Below, one piece after another: positions 6,157 to 7,861 of a stretch of DNA of 7,861 nt; position 1 is the stretch's first letter; every line of letters begins with the position of its first letter. The position numbers and the translations under genes were made by a program. The stretch is from Candidatus Pacearchaeota archaeon (GTDB lineage Archaea > Nanobdellota > Nanobdellia > UBA10117 > JABICX01), in NCBI GenBank assembly GCA_017609995.1, contig JAFCCX010000016.1, positions 1 to 7,861 on the forward strand, written 5' to 3'. Under the pieces are notes generated by a model. The model saw only the letters and a list, made by a program, of their open reading frames with translations. It did not search any database and was not told where the DNA came from.

Positions 6157-7005
6157 ATGACTTTAACAAATGATACATTAACTGAAACAAAATCTGAAGT
6201 AATTGACTTTTTAGAATCAATATTTCTTTTTTGTAATATAGGTGAAGATGGAACTGCTAGTGTCGCAACTGATACTGAATTAGGAAGTGAAATATTAAGA
6301 GTTCCTATAATTGCAGTTGATAAAAGTGTGGCTGATAAAATTACAGTTTCTGCAGAAGTTTTAGCAACTCAAGGTAATGGAAGTATTATTCGTGAAGTTG
6401 GTTTGGTTGATGAAGCAAGCGTTTTAATTGATGGTTGTGATACAATAACTGGTTGGACTGATTCTACAGACATGACTATTAGTTTAAATAATACAACTTA
6501 TTGGGAAGGAAATGGATCAATAAATTTAACTAAAGATGGTGTAACTGTTGTTGGTGCAAGTACTTCAAAAACTGTAACTTCAACAGATTTTACAGATAGT
6601 TCAATAAGTTTCATATTAAACATTTTAGATGCAACTGCACTTTCAAAATTAGCAACAAGTTCTTGTTTAAATATTCGTTATGGAAGTGATAGTTCTAATT
6701 ATTATGAATGGAATTATGATGTAGCGGATTTAGATACAGGTAAAATTTTAATTAATAATCTAACAAGTGCGAATGCAGATAGTACAACTGGAACTCCAGT
6801 GTCAACTGCAATGGATTACTTTTACATAGAATTAGTTGCAGATGCAAGTGCAACTGTTTGGAGTGATGGAGATTTCATAATAGATAATATACAAGTTTAT
6901 GATGGAACTCAATACGAAAGAAGTGTAGTTATTGCAATTGGTAAAACTGATGCGATTGTTTTGTATATAGATACAACTACAACTACTACAGTGACACAGA
7001 GTTGA
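6157..7005 (+). CDS. Tail-collar-fibre-like protein with inserted beta-sandwich module
   Basis: 282 residues from ATG 6157; GAGG (6148-6151) is five bases upstream, so the in-frame GTG at 6127 is rejected. Residues ~20-88 resemble the N-terminal domain of tail-collar fibre proteins (DUF3751-like): a Gly/Thr-rich loop (GEDGTASVATDTELGSEIL), strands, then SIIREVGLVDEAS, the 'REVGL' turn typical of that fold. The expected last strands appear only at 252-282 (YERSVVIAIGKTDAIVLYID then a Thr run). Between them, residues ~90-250 form a separate module beginning LIDGCDTITGWTDST and closing GDFIIDNIQVYDG, the signature edges of carbohydrate-binding jelly rolls. The likely role is a tail-tip-attached fibre or receptor-binding accessory. 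The split domain is an interpretation from pattern recognition. The gene is closely spaced with the hub gene (7 bases). Confidence 0.6.
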   Translation: MTLTNDTLTETKSEVIDFLESIFLFCNIGEDGTASVATDTELGSEILRVPIIAVDKSVADKITVSAEVLATQGNGSIIREVGLVDEASVLIDGCDTITGWTDSTDMTISLNNTTYWEGNGSINLTKDGVTVVGASTSKTVTSTDFTDSSISFILNILDATALSKLATSSCLNIRYGSDSSNYYEWNYDVADLDTGKILINNLTSANADSTTGTPVSTAMDYFYIELVADASATVWSDGDFIIDNIQVYDGTQYERSVVIAIGKTDAIVLYIDTTTTTTVTQS

Positions 7006-7010
7006 TAAAA

Positions 7011-7238
7011 ATGGATTCAAGTTTTGATAAAATTATGGTAAAACTAAACGAAATTCATATTGAATTTCCAGATATGCGATTTGGACAAGTACTTCAATTA
7101 GCAATAGATTCAAAGAAACAAACAAAAAATTTTGATTTAACCAATATTCCAAGTAAACAAATATTAAGTTCTCTTGGTGAATTTAAAGAAGTTCACAAAA
7201 TCAAAAGAAGAAAGAAAATTAACAAGGTGAAAAAATGA
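7011..7238 (+). CDS. Small protein with PDMRFGQ motif, unknown function
   Basis: 75 residues, ATG 7011 to TGA 7236-7238; the stop overlaps the next start as ATGA. The upstream binding site is weak (GTTGAT just before the ATG), so translation may depend on coupling to the fibre gene, whose stop is five bases away. The core reads IEFPDMRFGQVLQLAIDS, then NFDLTNIPSKQILSSLGEF, and the end is strongly basic (HKIKRRKKINKVKK). The 'aromatic, Pro-Asp-x-Arg-[FL]-Gly-Gln-[LV]-[LI]' string followed by a short helix recalls small bacterial, archaeal and phage proteins of unknown function with a PDLRFGQL-type motif. Sitting between two tail-tip genes it could be a chaperone or tail accessory, but nothing in the sequence fixes this. 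The basic tail may bind nucleic acid or an acidic partner. Confidence 0.7.
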   Translation: MDSSFDKIMVKLNEIHIEFPDMRFGQVLQLAIDSKKQTKNFDLTNIPSKQILSSLGEFKEVHKIKRRKKINKVKK

Positions 7239-7861
7239 CATCAATGAATTGGATAGATGGTTGTGGAGTGACTACTGCAGATTTAACTCTTACAGTAGAT
7301 TCATCAATGAAATCAGCGTTATGGAATGCATTAATTATTATACAAAATGATACAACAATTGTAACGAACCAATATGATGATATGTTGGTAGATATATTTA
7401 CAGATGAAGATGGACAAACAACATCAGTTGATACTGTTAATACTACAATGACGTGGATAGGTTCTACATGTACTTATACTAATGTAACAACTTGTGATTT
7501 AACAGATTTAGATTATGCATGTTGTGTAGCGACTTCGTCATTATGTGTGTTTTATTTCGCTTCTTGTAATTTTGTTTGTGTACATGGATGTCATAGTAAT
7601 GCAAGTAACCAAGTAGCATGTTGGTTAAGTTGTGATTTAGCAAATTCTGATGTTGTTTATGCTAATTACAATATACAATCATATCAAAATTCTAATGATG
7701 GTTCAAGTTCTTATATAACTAAAACATTGGTAGAACTTCCAGGTACTTTTTGTCAACGTATAGAATTATGTAATCTAGATTCTTGTAATTGTAGTATTAA
7801 TTATGATGTTTTTTATGAGAGAAAAGCAGCATGTTGTTATGATATGTGTTGTGATGGAACT
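7235..7861 (+). CDS. Cysteine-rich putative tail-fibre/virion protein, 5' part
   Basis: Open from ATG 7235 to the right edge (209 codons, no stop), so the C-terminus is missing. The binding site AAGGTGA (7224-7230) is the best in the window and the ATG overlaps the upstream stop, so the start is firm. Residues 1-~75 look like an ordinary virion protein (TADLTLTVDSSMKSALWNAL; strands with many Thr and Asp) with one Cys. From residue 79 the character changes: 18 Cys occur in two clusters, ten in 79-133 and eight in 173-206. These include three CC pairs (96-97, 200-201, 205-206) and a C-x3-C-x3-C-H run at 111-120. All are TGT codons, in keeping with the A/T-rich third positions around it. No family was recognised. 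Location after hub and fibre genes suggests a tail-tip or adhesion role; disulfide cross-linking or metal binding are both possible. Confidence 0.65.
   Translation, partial: MTSMNWIDGCGVTTADLTLTVDSSMKSALWNALIIIQNDTTIVTNQYDDMLVDIFTDEDGQTTSVDTVNTTMTWIGSTCTYTNVTTCDLTDLDYACCVATSSLCVFYFASCNFVCVHGCHSNASNQVACWLSCDLANSDVVYANYNIQSYQNSNDGSSSYITKTLVELPGTFCQRIELCNLDSCNCSINYDVFYERKAACCYDMCCDGT

Noticed and set aside
6971..6997. ACAACT-type simple repeat at the end of the fibre gene
   Set aside because: It encodes a run of Thr in the closing strand of the fibre protein and is ordinary low complexity in an AT-rich Thr-rich gene; too short for a phase-variation tract.
7224..7238. Second slippery junction (G AAA AAA TGA) before the Cys-rich gene
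   Set aside because: The first base is G, so P-site re-pairing after a -1 slip would be poor. The sequence is fully explained as a strong binding site, A-rich spacer and ATGA coupling.

Overview
The window is a compact, AT-rich, single-strand block of structural genes from a long-tailed double-stranded DNA virus (Caudoviricetes, siphovirus-like) or an integrated copy of one. All eleven supported reading frames lie on the + strand. They are packed end to end with gaps of 0-14 bases, 1- or 4-base start/stop overlaps (TGATG, ATGA), and one 53-base intergenic gap. No integrase, transposon, tRNA, CRISPR array or factor-independent terminator is visible. No stretch over 300 bases lacks a gene.

Layout, left to right: (1) the 3' part of a gp6-like head-tail connector; (2) a short intergenic gap with a TATA-like element; (3) a tail-completion/terminator-like protein; (4) a 56-residue lysine-rich small protein; (5) the major tail tube protein; (6) a pair of overlapping tail assembly chaperone frames joined by a textbook -1 frameshift site (T TTT TTG followed by a possible stem-loop); (7) a short tape measure protein with 29-residue Trp repeats; (8) a distal-tail-like protein; (9) a tail hub protein carrying a C-terminal LamG/concanavalin-like lectin domain; (10) a tail-collar-fibre-like protein interrupted by a carbohydrate-binding-like beta module; (11) a 75-residue small protein with a PDMRFGQ motif; (12) the start of a strikingly cysteine-rich protein that runs off the right edge.

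The order follows virion assembly from the neck, through tube, chaperone and tape measure, to tip, receptor-binding and fibre proteins. The short tape measure (387 residues) implies a short tail, roughly 60 nm by the usual ~0.15 nm per residue rule. The last third of the window (hub LamG domain, split fibre, Cys-rich protein) is the host-recognition end and holds the least conventional sequence.

The host cannot be fixed from this window. Strong A/T third-position bias, AGA as the main arginine codon, GGTGA/GAGGT-type ribosome binding sites and a TATAAATA element upstream of gene 2 would suit a low-GC archaeon. Low-GC bacteria would give much the same picture. The best candidates for new biology are the frameshift cassette, the insertion that splits the fibre domain, and the Cys-rich terminal open frame.
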